64,000 nucleotides of DNA from Gemmobacter caeni (GCF_003054195.1 NZ_QBKP01000002.1:382546-446545), one strand, 5' to 3'. Numbered from the stretch's first letter, positions 31,861-39,492 are shown. The notes: generated by a model from the letters alone, not told the origin. Translations and numbers: made by a program.

Positions 31861-32223
31861 TCAGGTCCCGACCATAACGCAGCGTCCGTCGAACCCCTCG
31901 AAGAAGTAGGTCCGGGGCAAGAGGTGGCGACGCTTGCAGGTCAGCATGTAGGCGTTGTGGAGCCGGTCGACCACGTCGAGGAGCTCCTCCCCCGCGCGCG
32001 CCTCGACGCGCAGGATGAACATCTCCTCCTCGTCCTCCTCAAGCGTGAACGGGTCCGACTCGTCGAGCGGACCGTAGTCTGGCTCCGCCGACCCCAGCTC
32101 GAGCGGCCAGCCGATCAGCCCCCAGGTTTCGTAAACCCCCCGGGCCGGGAGCCCGACGACCTCGGCCGCCTCGTCCTCGTCCCCGCGCGCGACCCAGCCG
32201 CACCGTCCCGCCGTATCGCTCAT
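31861..32223 (-). CDS. Hypothetical protein, 120 aa
   Basis: ATG 32223 has AGGAG upstream. Acidic N-terminal half (FTLEEDEEEMFILRVEARAG) and a basic C-terminal part (YMLTCKRRHLLPRTYFFEGF). No signal peptide or motif is recognised. It is divergent from kptA; the ~100-bp spacer is AT-rich and carries TTTTCGCA at 32291-32298 on the minus strand. Confidence 0.62.
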   Translation of the reverse strand: MSDTAGRCGWVARGDEDEAAEVVGLPARGVYETWGLIGWPLELGSAEPDYGPLDESDPFTLEEDEEEMFILRVEARAGEELLDVVDRLHNAYMLTCKRRHLLPRTYFFEGFDGRCVMVGT

Positions 32224-32320
32224 GTCCGACTCCTGAGAAAATCCATGACAGAAATACTATTACTATTCTGAAATGCAAGCTGCTATGCTATGCGAAAAGG
32301 GGAATCCGAAAGGCACCCGC

Positions 32321-32854
32321 ATGTCCCGCACCCCCCGCATGATCGCCCGCGCGCTCCGGCATGAGCCGGCGCTTCTGGGACTGACCCTGGCGCCCGGGGG
32401 CTGGGCCCCGGTGGACGACCTGCTGAGGGGGCTCGCTGCGGTCGGACGACGGACGACCCGCGAGGAGCTCCTCGCGATCGTGGCGGCGGACGAGAAGGGG
32501 CGGTTCACCCTCAGCCCGGACGGGCGGCGGATCCGGGCCGCCCAGGGGCACTCGGTCGCAGTGGACCTTCAGCTCGACCCCGTGGCCCCTCCTGCGCTGC
32601 TCCTGCACGGGACCGCCAGCCGGAACCTCTCCGGGATCTTCCGGGACGGGCTGCTTCCGGGGCGACGCCAGCACGTGCACCTGTCGGAGACGGAGGAGGT
32701 GGCCCGACGGGTCGGGGCGCGCCACGGCAGCCCGGTCCTGCTCGAGGTGGGGGCGGGGGCGCTTCACGCCCTGGGGCGACCGTTTTTCCGGGCGGACAAC
32801 GGGGTCTGGCTGACCGGCCCGGTCCCGGTCACCCATCTGCGCCTGATCGGCTGA
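32321..32854 (+). CDS. kptA: RNA 2'-phosphotransferase (KptA/Tpt1 family), 177 aa
   Basis: Tpt1/KptA moves a 2'-phosphate from a spliced or repaired RNA junction to NAD+, giving ADP-ribose 1'',2''-cyclic phosphate. The protein matches end to end: ALRHEPALLGLTLAPGGW, DDLLRGL, EKGRFTLSPDGRRIRAAQGH, VDLQLDPVAPPALLLHGTA, QHVHLS, ARRVGARHG and a final NGVWLTGPVP. Catalytic Arg/His residues (RHEP and the GHS motif) are present. ATG 32321 was chosen for its AAAGG; a longer frame starts at 32273. It completes the repair kit, since ligases that seal cyclic-phosphate ends leave a 2'-phosphate. Confidence 0.95.
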   Translation: MSRTPRMIARALRHEPALLGLTLAPGGWAPVDDLLRGLAAVGRRTTREELLAIVAADEKGRFTLSPDGRRIRAAQGHSVAVDLQLDPVAPPALLLHGTASRNLSGIFRDGLLPGRRQHVHLSETEEVARRVGARHGSPVLLEVGAGALHALGRPFFRADNGVWLTGPVPVTHLRLIG

Positions 32855-33235
32855 TCAGTCGCAGGGGGCCGGCTCGACCCCGGTGAGCCAGGTGCCGATC
32901 CGGAACTCGTCCCCGGAGAAGATGGCGGTGGCGCGGATGCAGGCGCCGACGGGTGGCGCCTCCCCGTCCAGCTGGAAGGTTTGGGTCTCCCCGATGCAGG
33001 AGGGGCTGAACCCGTCCGCCAGCTGGGAGATCTCGACCGGCCGGATCGTCACGTCCGTGTAGATGACCGTTTCCGACACGCCGAAGCTGCGGGCCCAGTC
33101 CGGGTCGCGGGCGACGTCCCGGGCGGAGACGTCCAGCACCTCACCCCGGATCAGGCAGGTCTGTCCGGTCGGGGCTGGGGCGGCGAGGAGCGGCGCGGGG
33201 AGGCTCAAGAGAAGCGTGATCAGCAGGCGTCGCAA
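32855..33235 (-). CDS. Predicted periplasmic protein, 126 aa
   Basis: The start is TTG 33235 with AAGGAG six bases upstream. A signal peptide is clear: basic N-terminus, then LLITLLLSLPAPLLA and cleavage near AAPA. The mature part has four Cys residues (CLIRGE, CIGETQ, CIRATA and the terminal PCD), likely two disulfides, and is beta-rich. It converges with kptA with no gap. No family is recognised. Confidence 0.7.
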   Translation of the reverse strand: MRRLLITLLLSLPAPLLAAPAPTGQTCLIRGEVLDVSARDVARDPDWARSFGVSETVIYTDVTIRPVEISQLADGFSPSCIGETQTFQLDGEAPPVGACIRATAIFSGDEFRIGTWLTGVEPAPCD

Positions 33236-33328
33236 GGTCGTCTCCTTCTGCGGACCGACGCGTAAGGATAATGGAAATTCGCAAATTTCTCAACTACAAT
33301 GAATGAGCTCCGATAGAGGATGACCCGA

Positions 33329-34273
33329 ATGATCCGCGCCCTCCTTCTCGCCTGCCTCCTCCTGTCGCCCGTGGCCGCCCTCGCCCAGACGCAGGCGCGG
33401 ATTGAGCCGGGCGAGCGCGAGACGATCACGGCGCACGGGGTCTGCCGTCAGGTGACGAACGGGAACGGCGCCTCCGTGATGATCCCGCTTTCCACGCCCC
33501 AGGAGTGGAGCCAGGGGGGCGCCGCCTTCCTGGCCGCCCCACGTCCCGGGATGACGGTTGAGAGCTGCACCCGGGACATCTGGGCCTGGGAGTACATGGA
33601 CGGGGTCATGATCGTCTGGCAGGGACCCAGCATGACGGATTATGAGGCGGGCGGTCTGGAGATACAGACCAGATTCCCCCAGTATACCGGGAACCCGAGC
33701 AGTTACGCCAACATGATCCCCCCCTGCGGCCCCGGGAAGGGGGGCGAGCGGGTCACGATCATCCAGGGGACGCCCGGCCAGCGGGGCGTCTACATGCAGC
33801 ACGTCTGCAATAACGCGACCCCGGTCGACCCGTTCAGCTTCCCGAACGGGACCGTGGCGGCGAGCGGGTACTGGACCTCGCCGCAGATCACCCTCTCGGG
33901 GATCCCGCATACCCGGACGGAGGCGCTGGTGGTCGGGGTGGTCGGCCTCGGCTGGTCGGACCCGAACGGGGGCTGCTGCTCCTTCAATTATGACAGCCGG
34001 GTCCTGATCAACGGATCCGCCAATGCTGGCGGATATAATGTTCCGATCGGGCGGATCGACCCGGCATCGCCGTACTTCGCCGACTTCGTCGACGCCTACG
34101 GGCCGGCCGTGAACGGGAGCGGGGTGCAGACCGGTCCCTCCTTCGCGGTCGCGGTCCGCAACGGGGACCGGATCCAGCTCCGCCTCCGCGCCACCCGGGA
34201 CCCGGGCGTGACGCTCACCTATTTCGTGAAGATCGGTCAGCACATCACCTATTTCACGCTCACCACCACATGA
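33329..34273 (+). CDS. Predicted secreted protein, 314 aa
   Basis: ATG 33329 has GAGGA upstream (ATG 33320 is an alternative). Signal peptide: RALLLACLLLSPVAALAQ. The mature region is rich in Gly, Pro and aromatic residues, with paired Cys (GGCCSF) and a beta-rich C-terminus ending YFVKIGQHITYFTLTTT. It resembles an exported adhesin-like or surface protein; no family is recognised. A variant TTCGCA motif lies ~45 bp upstream. Confidence 0.7.
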   Translation: MIRALLLACLLLSPVAALAQTQARIEPGERETITAHGVCRQVTNGNGASVMIPLSTPQEWSQGGAAFLAAPRPGMTVESCTRDIWAWEYMDGVMIVWQGPSMTDYEAGGLEIQTRFPQYTGNPSSYANMIPPCGPGKGGERVTIIQGTPGQRGVYMQHVCNNATPVDPFSFPNGTVAASGYWTSPQITLSGIPHTRTEALVVGVVGLGWSDPNGGCCSFNYDSRVLINGSANAGGYNVPIGRIDPASPYFADFVDAYGPAVNGSGVQTGPSFAVAVRNGDRIQLRLRATRDPGVTLTYFVKIGQHITYFTLTTT

Positions 34274-34292
34274 GGGGCGATTCGGTATTGAA

Positions 34293-34299
34293 TTTCGCA
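34293..34299 (+). promoter_or_regulatory. TTTCGCA motif before the suppressor tRNA
   Basis: AATTTCGCAAG begins about 35 bp before the tRNA; nine bases later TAGCTT could act as a -10-like element. The same spacing pattern (TTTCGCAAG, 8-9 nt, TAG) precedes the vWA gene at 35.92 kb. Confidence 0.4.
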
Positions 34300-34325
34300 A
34301 GACGGTCCCTTAGCTTGACGGGCAT

Positions 34326-34401
34326 GGGGCCGGAGCTCGGATGGCAGAGCAACGATCTCTAAAATCGGATGCGCGGGTTCGAACCCCGTCGGCCGCCACC
34401 A
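34326..34401 (+). tRNA. Putative amber suppressor tRNA, anticodon CTA
   Basis: The fold is: acceptor GGGGCCG/CGGCCGC (six of seven pairs; 2-71 mismatched), D-stem GCTC/GAGC, anticodon stem with loop CTCTAAA, T-stem GCGGG/CCCGT with loop TTCGAAC. The anticodon CTA reads UAG. There is an A27-G43 mismatch and one extra base before a CCACCA end. It is on the opposite strand to the array and 39 bp before a pth2-like gene with UAG at codon 3. The charged amino acid is unknown. Confidence 0.72.
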
Positions 34402-34440
34402 GAATCAGGGTCCGGACCCCCGGACAGAAAGAGAAGCGAG

Positions 34441-34992
34441 ATGTTGTAGGTTCCTGGAACGCCTGAAGCGGACGCGGCCGAGCTCCGGCTCTACGCGATC
34501 CTGCGCAGCGACATCCGGATGTCCGACGGAAAGGCGCACGCCCAGTCCGGACACGCCTACACAGACACGCTCCTCCACGCTCTTCAGCATGATGACCCGC
34601 GGGCCAGCGCCTATGCACGGCTGCGTCCCGGGACGAAGGTCTGCCTGAACGGCGGATCCCACGCGGAGATGCTGCGTCTCCTCGACCGGCTCTCCGCGAC
34701 CCCCCTGCCCCATATCGCGATCATCGACAGCGGCCATGTGGAGCCGCCCGATTTCGACGGGTCCCCGGTCCTGACCGCGATCGGGGTGGGCCCGATCCGG
34801 CGCTCTGAGGCGCCCCCCTTTCTCAAACGGCTCCCGCTCTGGGCCCGGCCCGCCGGTCCGGAGGGCGTGCCTGATCGCCCCGCCACGTCCGGATCGCCCC
34901 GCCCGCCTTTGTGGGTGCCCGCGATCACCGGCTGCCGCTCCTCACCTCACCCCCGTCAACCTGTCAGCCCCAGAAAGGGACCCCATGAGTGA
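34441..34992 (+). CDS. Pth2-like peptidyl-tRNA hydrolase with in-frame TAG at codon 3
   Basis: The frame ATG(34441)-TTG-TAG-GTT-CCT continues open to 34992. The family's first strand, LRLYAILRSDIRMSDGKAHA, and its HAYTDTLL helix lie after the TAG and before the next ATG (34519), so an internal start at 34519 would lose the first strand. Later motifs: GTKVCLNGGSHAEML, PHIAIIDSGH and LTAIGVGP. GAGAAG upstream is a weak ribosome binding site. Full product needs readthrough of UAG, which the adjacent CTA tRNA could supply. The C-terminal ~50 residues are a Pro-rich tail. Alternatives are a nonsense mutation or a non-standard start. Confidence 0.72.
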
Positions 34993-35449
34993 TTTCAGAG
35001 ACTGCCCCGCCTGTTCAGATCTCCTCGAGGAGACCGGATGCGCCGATCCCGCCTGCGCGTCCTGCATGGGGACCGGGGCGCGCCCGCTCGATCAGGCGTC
35101 GATCGAGCTGGCCCTGTCCGCGAGGGACTGGGTCGACGAGCGGGTCTCCGACCTCTTCTCGGACTGGTGCCGCCTGATGGGGGTCCACGCCGCCTACGGG
35201 GTCCACCGCTGGGAGACCTGGGGGGACAAGCTCCGGGTCATCCAGGACACCTCCTGCCGCGGCTGCTTCGACACGGAGACCCGGGAGCTCGAGCTCTGCT
35301 GGCTCTGGATGGGGCCGCCGGAGCGGGAGGCGGCCATCACCGCCCTGCGCAGGACGCGGGAGGCGGCGGAGGCCGCCAAGGCGGCCGCGGCCCGTGAGGG
35401 CCGGATCGGGCAGCTCCGCGCGGAGCTCGCCCGTCTCGAGCGGGGCTGA
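34985..35449 (+). CDS. Hypothetical zinc-binding protein, 154 aa
   Basis: ATG 34985 follows AAGGGACCCC and overlaps the end of the pth2-like gene. CPAC and CASC in the first 30 residues form a likely zinc ribbon, with a third pair CRGC in the middle. The C-terminal third is a long Ala/Glu/Arg helix, probably a coiled coil. No family is recognised; the operon position links it to the suppressor-tRNA/pth2 unit. Confidence 0.68.
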   Translation: MSDFRDCPACSDLLEETGCADPACASCMGTGARPLDQASIELALSARDWVDERVSDLFSDWCRLMGVHAAYGVHRWETWGDKLRVIQDTSCRGCFDTETRELELCWLWMGPPEREAAITALRRTREAAEAAKAAAAREGRIGQLRAELARLERG

Positions 35450-35493
35450 CCCGCGAAACTCGTAACGTCCATCACATGAAAGGAACGGACATC

Positions 35494-35880
35494 ATGACCA
35501 AGACCAAGACCCTCTTCACCCCGGTGACCCCGGAGCTGACCCCCTCTCAGATCCTGAGCCTCTTCTACGGCTATCAGGCGACGCTCCTGCGCGCCTGGGA
35601 CGGGGGCTCGGCGCCTGACGCGTTCTTCGCGGAGGCGCTCGGGCTTCAGTCCCGCGCGGACTACCTCTCTTTCCGGGAGGCGCTGCGCGACACGCTTCGC
35701 CGCCTCGCCGAGGTCCAGACCGGGCTCGCGCGCCGGACCCGGGCCCCGGGCGGGGACCCGGAGGCGCAGTCCCGCCGGGCGCAGATCCGCCCGCTGATCA
35801 CCGAGCTGATCGGGATGCGCCGGGCCGGGAAGGCCTGGTCCGCATCGCGCGCGAAGGCGCGCGCTGCGGAGGCGGCCTGA
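35494..35880 (+). CDS. Hypothetical protein, 128 aa
   Basis: ATG 35494 has AAGGAAC upstream; ATG 35476 is weaker. The protein is helical and basic at the end (SASRAKARAAEAA), with LTPSQILSLFYGYQATLLRA at the start. No motif is recognised. It is followed by a clear terminator, so the tRNA-pth2-zinc protein-128 aa genes may form one transcript. Confidence 0.65.
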   Translation: MTKTKTLFTPVTPELTPSQILSLFYGYQATLLRAWDGGSAPDAFFAEALGLQSRADYLSFREALRDTLRRLAEVQTGLARRTRAPGGDPEAQSRRAQIRPLITELIGMRRAGKAWSASRAKARAAEAA

Positions 35881-35889
35881 GGGTTTTTC

Positions 35890-35919
35890 GGGGGCGGGAG
35901 ACCGCCCCCGTGTTCCCTT
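35890..35919 (+). terminator. Rho-independent terminator
   Basis: GGGGGCGG/CCGCCCCC stem with a GAGA loop, then GTGTTCCCTTTT. Confidence 0.75.
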
Positions 35920-35971
35920 TTCGCAAGCTCCGGTGTAGGGTGATCCGGATGATGAAAACGGGGGGGGTCGC

Positions 35972-37111
35972 ATGCCGAAAAGCCGGACGAACACGCTTCT
36001 GATCGGGGACACCCTTTATGAGCTGACGGAGGCGTACCGGAACGGGGCCCGCGCCTGCCGGGCGGAGACCCCGTTCTGGGCGAACCCGCACCGGGACGGG
36101 TCGCAGCGCCACGCGGACTGGGCGGCCGGGCACGACAACGAGGCGGCCGGGCATCATCGGGTCACCGTGACCCTTGACGCGATCGAGGCGGCCCCGGCCG
36201 GTCTGGAGCTCGTCGCGCCGGAGGAGGAGGGGCTCACCGCGGAGCCCGCCCCGCCCGCCTATCAGGTCTTTACGAGGGCGCATGACGAGGTCGTCTGGGC
36301 GGTGGATCTTCTCGCCTCAGATCCGGCAAGGCACATGGCTATGCGGGGTGCGCGCGACAGCCTGTCTCTGGACAGCGACGCCTACTGGGATGAAGCGAGC
36401 AGAGTGGAGGCCCGCGCGTCTCTCGATGTCCTCAGGGCCGCCTTGCCGGACAGTCCGATGTCACGGCCGCTCATCCTGCTCCTGGACAACTCCGGCTCGA
36501 TGCGGGGCCAAAGCGTCGCCGCGCTGATCGGCTTGATCGGAGAGATGGGGGACGCGCTCGACCAGGCGGGCATCCCGTTCGAGGTTCTGGGCTTCACCAC
36601 CCGAAGCTGGAAGGGGGGCCGGGCGCGGGAGGACTGGATCCTGGGAGGGCGTCCGCAGGGGCCCGGAAGGCTCTGTGAGCTGCGCCACGTCATCTACAAG
36701 GATGCTGCGGAACCCTGGAACCCCGCACTGCTCGACCTCATGTTGATGGAGGGCTTCCTGAAAGAGAACGTGGATGGCGAGGCTCTGCTCTGGGCGGCCG
36801 AGCGCGGGCGCCAGCTTGGCGGCGCCACGATCCTGCACGTCACGGACGGAAAACCGATGGACGATTCCACGCTCGCGGCAAACCCTGCCGATTATCTGGA
36901 TCGCCACCTCGAAGCGGTTTCGCGCCAGATCGGCGCCGATCCAGACCTCACGCTGATCCGGGCTGACATCTCCGACCCGAAGCCCCTGGACCGCAAGGCG
37001 CGACCGGAAAACAGGCTGACCCACCTGGCGAAGGTGCTGGTTGAAGCCTCCCTTCAGGCGATCGCAGGTCCTCGACAGGAGCGCGACAGCTCCCAGCCCG
37101 ACGGGCCTTAG
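35972..37111 (+). CDS. vWA-domain protein (CobT-like) with Rmf/CrpP-like N-terminus, 379 aa
   Basis: The von Willebrand A MIDAS motif DNSGSMRG lies at residues ~170-177, in a context like the C-terminal domain of CobT/cobaltochelatase-like proteins (LILLLDNSGSM, EVLGFTTRSW, HVTDGKPMDDST). Residues ~18-60 (ELTEAYRNGARACRA, then NPHRDGSQRHADWAAGHDNE) resemble the Rmf/CrpP pattern of small RNA- or ribosome-linked proteins. ATG 35972 has a GGGGGG run upstream and TTTTCGCA at 35918-35925. vWA proteins usually work with a MoxR-type AAA+ ATPase; none is visible in this window. The stop is TAG. Confidence 0.75.
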   Translation: MPKSRTNTLLIGDTLYELTEAYRNGARACRAETPFWANPHRDGSQRHADWAAGHDNEAAGHHRVTVTLDAIEAAPAGLELVAPEEEGLTAEPAPPAYQVFTRAHDEVVWAVDLLASDPARHMAMRGARDSLSLDSDAYWDEASRVEARASLDVLRAALPDSPMSRPLILLLDNSGSMRGQSVAALIGLIGEMGDALDQAGIPFEVLGFTTRSWKGGRAREDWILGGRPQGPGRLCELRHVIYKDAAEPWNPALLDLMLMEGFLKENVDGEALLWAAERGRQLGGATILHVTDGKPMDDSTLAANPADYLDRHLEAVSRQIGADPDLTLIRADISDPKPLDRKARPENRLTHLAKVLVEASLQAIAGPRQERDSSQPDGP

Positions 37112-37175
37112 GGCTCGTCCGTGCGACGGGTGCGGGCTCGTCCCGGCACGCGGTATCGCGCGCCGGGGAGGCTGA

Positions 37176-37493
37176 TCAGAACTCGTGCAGGAGGAAGAAG
37201 GTGACCTTGACGTTCTCCTCGCTGATCTGATCGATCTTGAAGTACACCTCGACCTCGCGGAACCGGATCATCCCCATGTCATGGTCCCCCCGGTCCACCC
37301 TCGGGTCCCATTCGTCGAACATCCAGAACATCAGGAGGAGGAGCGGGAGAACCTCGTCGTCCGGCCTGTCCCCGAGTGCCTCCAGCACCCCTTGGGTGGC
37401 ATAGGCGGGGTTTTCCATTCCGATGCCGATCCTGGAGGTCGTGCGAATCTTATCAAAATACTGGGCACGGGGCGAGAGGGCGGTCTGGGTCAT
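37176..37493 (-). CDS. DUF3768-family protein, 105 aa
   Basis: The C-terminal part (EWDPRVDRGDHDMGMIRFRE, followed by VEVYFKIDQ, and the final VTFFLLHEF) follows the DUF3768 pattern NDPHGEHDFG...VFWKIDYYD seen in alphaproteobacterial plasmid genes. The function is unknown. ATG 37493 lies only about 10 bp from the right end of the IS200/IS605 element, so its own promoter was probably displaced. Confidence 0.75.
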   Translation of the reverse strand: MTQTALSPRAQYFDKIRTTSRIGIGMENPAYATQGVLEALGDRPDDEVLPLLLLMFWMFDEWDPRVDRGDHDMGMIRFREVEVYFKIDQISEENVKVTFFLLHEF

Positions 37494-37513
37494 GCTATCT
37501 TCCGTGAATCTCT

Positions 37514-37539
37514 CCCCGCACTGAAGTACGGGGCTTCAG
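37514..37539 (-). ncRNA. Right-end hairpin, likely omega-RNA scaffold end
   Basis: TnpB nucleases use an RNA made from the 3' end of tnpB and the element's right end; the guide follows directly. The nested stems described for the element fit this, so the guide would derive from sequence just below 37500. Confidence 0.55.
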
Positions 37540-37553
37540 GCTCATCTCGCGTC

Positions 37554-38873
37554 TCACGCCCGCACCGTTTCCGGCGCGATCGCTCCCCGCGGCTGAGTCC
37601 CTGACTTTTCCTTTTCCCGCGTCTCGCATGGCGCCGTGCTTCGTGCAGAGGGCTCAACGGGCAGCCCCGGCTGTTCCGGCCGGGGACGGAGTCCGAGGGC
37701 GATGAGCCCCCGTCTCCGGATTTCGATCGCGGCGTTCACGTCGGCGTCCGCCTCGTGACCGCAGCTGGTACACTTGAACCGGTCCCGGCTGACGCGGGAC
37801 CCCGCGTCAACGGTGAGGCACCGGGCGCAGGTGCGGGACGTGTACGCGGCCGGGACCTTGAGCAGGACCCCGCCGCGCCACGCCAGCTTGTAGGTGAGCT
37901 GGCGTTCGATCTCTCCCCAGCCCACGTCGAGGATCGCCCGGTTCAGGCCCGACTTCTGGGTCACGTTCCGGCCCGGCTCCGCCTCGGTCCCCTTCGCGGA
38001 TGCGGTCATGGCCTGAACCTTCAGGTCCTCGAGGATGACGACGCGGTGGTTTTTCGCGAGCGTCGATGTGATCTGATGCGTCATGTCCCGACGCCGGCGC
38101 GTCAGCTTCGCCGTCTTCGCCCGGAGCCGCTTAAGCGCTTTCAGGCGGCGTTTCGACCCGCGCTGCGTCCGGGCCAGCTGCTTCTGGAGCCGCCTGAGCT
38201 TGCGCCGGTCCCGCTCCGTCGCCACCGGGGCGCCGAGGAGGGCCCCGTCGGAGGTGGCGACCGGCACGACCGCGCCCCGGTCCGCGCCGATGACGTCCGC
38301 ATCCGTGAGCGCCTCCGGCTTCGGCGCGCGCCGCACCCGGACCGCGACCTGGACGCTGGCGTACCAGTGCGTCCCGTCCCGTCCGATCGTCACCCGACGG
38401 ACCCGCCCCTCCAGCTGACGGTGGAACACGGCCCGGATCGGGCCGTTATCGCGGGCGGTCCGGCCGAACTTCGGCAGGATCAGGACCCCGCGCCCCACCT
38501 CCACCCGGATCTGCTCCGGGTCCGGGAAGGTGAAGCTGTCGTTGCGGAGCCGCCGGCGCGGACGCGGGTACCCGCCGGTCCCGGCGAAGAAGCGATGGAA
38601 CGCGCTGTCCAGGTCGAAGAGCGCCATCTGGAGGCAGTGGGCGGGGACCTCCTTGAGGAAATCCGCCTCCGCCTTCAGGTCCTTGATCTCCCGGCGCTGG
38701 CCGGCGCAGGAGATGTGCCGCCCCTGCGTGGCCCGGTACTGGCGCCAGAAGGTCCGGCGCTGTTCCAGGCCCAGGTTATAGACCAGGCGGCAGCAGCCGG
38801 CGATGCGCCGGAACATCTCCTCCTGCTCCGCCGTCGGGTAGATCCGAAACCTGTACGACTTGAGTTTTCGCAT
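37554..38873 (-). CDS. tnpB: TnpB, RNA-guided RuvC-like nuclease, 439 aa
   Basis: TnpB is the ancestor-type nuclease of Cas12; it cuts DNA at the donor site left by the transposon. RuvC residues are all present: Asp in GADRGAVVPVA, Glu in ILEDLKV and Asp in ADADVNAA. The zinc finger CARC/CTSC and a helix-turn-helix N-terminus (KSYRFRIYPTAEQEEMF) complete the fold. ATG 38873 is taken as the start; GTG 38897 is an alternative. The C-terminus carries ~50 residues past the last Asp. Catalytic activity is expected. Confidence 0.9.
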   Translation of the reverse strand: MRKLKSYRFRIYPTAEQEEMFRRIAGCCRLVYNLGLEQRRTFWRQYRATQGRHISCAGQRREIKDLKAEADFLKEVPAHCLQMALFDLDSAFHRFFAGTGGYPRPRRRLRNDSFTFPDPEQIRVEVGRGVLILPKFGRTARDNGPIRAVFHRQLEGRVRRVTIGRDGTHWYASVQVAVRVRRAPKPEALTDADVIGADRGAVVPVATSDGALLGAPVATERDRRKLRRLQKQLARTQRGSKRRLKALKRLRAKTAKLTRRRRDMTHQITSTLAKNHRVVILEDLKVQAMTASAKGTEAEPGRNVTQKSGLNRAILDVGWGEIERQLTYKLAWRGGVLLKVPAAYTSRTCARCLTVDAGSRVSRDRFKCTSCGHEADADVNAAIEIRRRGLIALGLRPRPEQPGLPVEPSARSTAPCETREKEKSGTQPRGAIAPETVRA

Positions 38874-38915
38874 GAGGCGAATATACTCACCCTCCACGGA
38901 AATGGAAGGGTGAAG

Positions 38916-39395
38916 ATGTCAGATTTCAGGACCGGTCGACACGTCGTTCATCGCCTGAACGCGCACTTGGTCCTTACGACCAAGTACCGGCGGGACGCGA
39001 TCCGGACGGACCGGGTCCGGGACCTCCTGAAGACGGTCATGACCTCGGTCGCCGCCGACATGGGGGCGACGGTGGAGGCGGCGGAGGCGGACGGGGATCA
39101 CATCCATCTCCTGATCTCGTACCCGCCCCAGCTCGCGCTCTCGAAACTGGTCGGCAGCCTGAAGGGGGTCTCCGCCCGGCGCCTGCGCCAGCAGGGCTGG
39201 CCGGAGGTCAGGCGCGTCCTCTGGGGGGACAGCTTCTGGTCCCCCAGCTACTGCGTCGTCTCCTGCGGCGGCGCCCCCCTTGAGGTCGTCCGGACCTATG
39301 TCGAGACGCAGGCGGATCCGGACCGGGCCCGGATCGGTCAGAAGATGCGCGCCGTCAGGAAAAGGCGGCGTCAGGGGAAAAGGAAGACGCCTTGA
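38916..39395 (+). CDS. tnpA: TnpA, HUH/Y1 transposase of IS200/IS605, 159 aa
   Basis: Y1 transposases move single-stranded DNA with one Tyr. The HUH motif is in DGDHIHLLISYPP and the catalytic Tyr in RTYVETQADP. The start GRHVVHRLNAHLVLTTKYRR is typical of the family. ATG 38916 has GGAAGGG. The basic C-terminal tail (KMRAVRKRRRQGKRKTP) is a little longer than usual. The gene is intact, so the element may be active. Confidence 0.92.
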   Translation: MSDFRTGRHVVHRLNAHLVLTTKYRRDAIRTDRVRDLLKTVMTSVAADMGATVEAAEADGDHIHLLISYPPQLALSKLVGSLKGVSARRLRQQGWPEVRRVLWGDSFWSPSYCVVSCGGAPLEVVRTYVETQADPDRARIGQKMRAVRKRRRQGKRKTP

Positions 39396-39453
39396 CCCCT
39401 CCCTAAACGAAGGGGATTGCGGCGAGTTTTGTTCAAGCCTTGGGTGGGGGGTG

Positions 39454-39492
39454 TCGCGGATCGGGGCGACGCGGACGACCGCCCCGATCCGC
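39454..39492. repeat. 14-bp perfect inverted repeat
   Basis: CGCGGATCGGGGCG at 39454-39467 and its exact complement at 39479-39492, 11-base loop. It lies between the insertion sequence and the AT-hook gene; no U-run follows on the plus strand. It could be a terminator for the minus-strand gene or a protein-binding palindrome. Confidence 0.55.

Larger units (their letters stand above)
37500..39420. mobile_element. IS200/IS605-type insertion sequence with divergent tnpB and tnpA
   Basis: tnpB (minus) and tnpA (plus) are divergent with 42 bp between starts. The tnpB-side end has CCCCG/CGGGG (37514-37533) overlapped by CTGAAG/CTTCAG (37521-37539), the typical right-end/omega-RNA hairpin. The tnpA side has CCCCT/AGGGG at 39396-39415. 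Exact ends are estimates. Confidence 0.78.
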
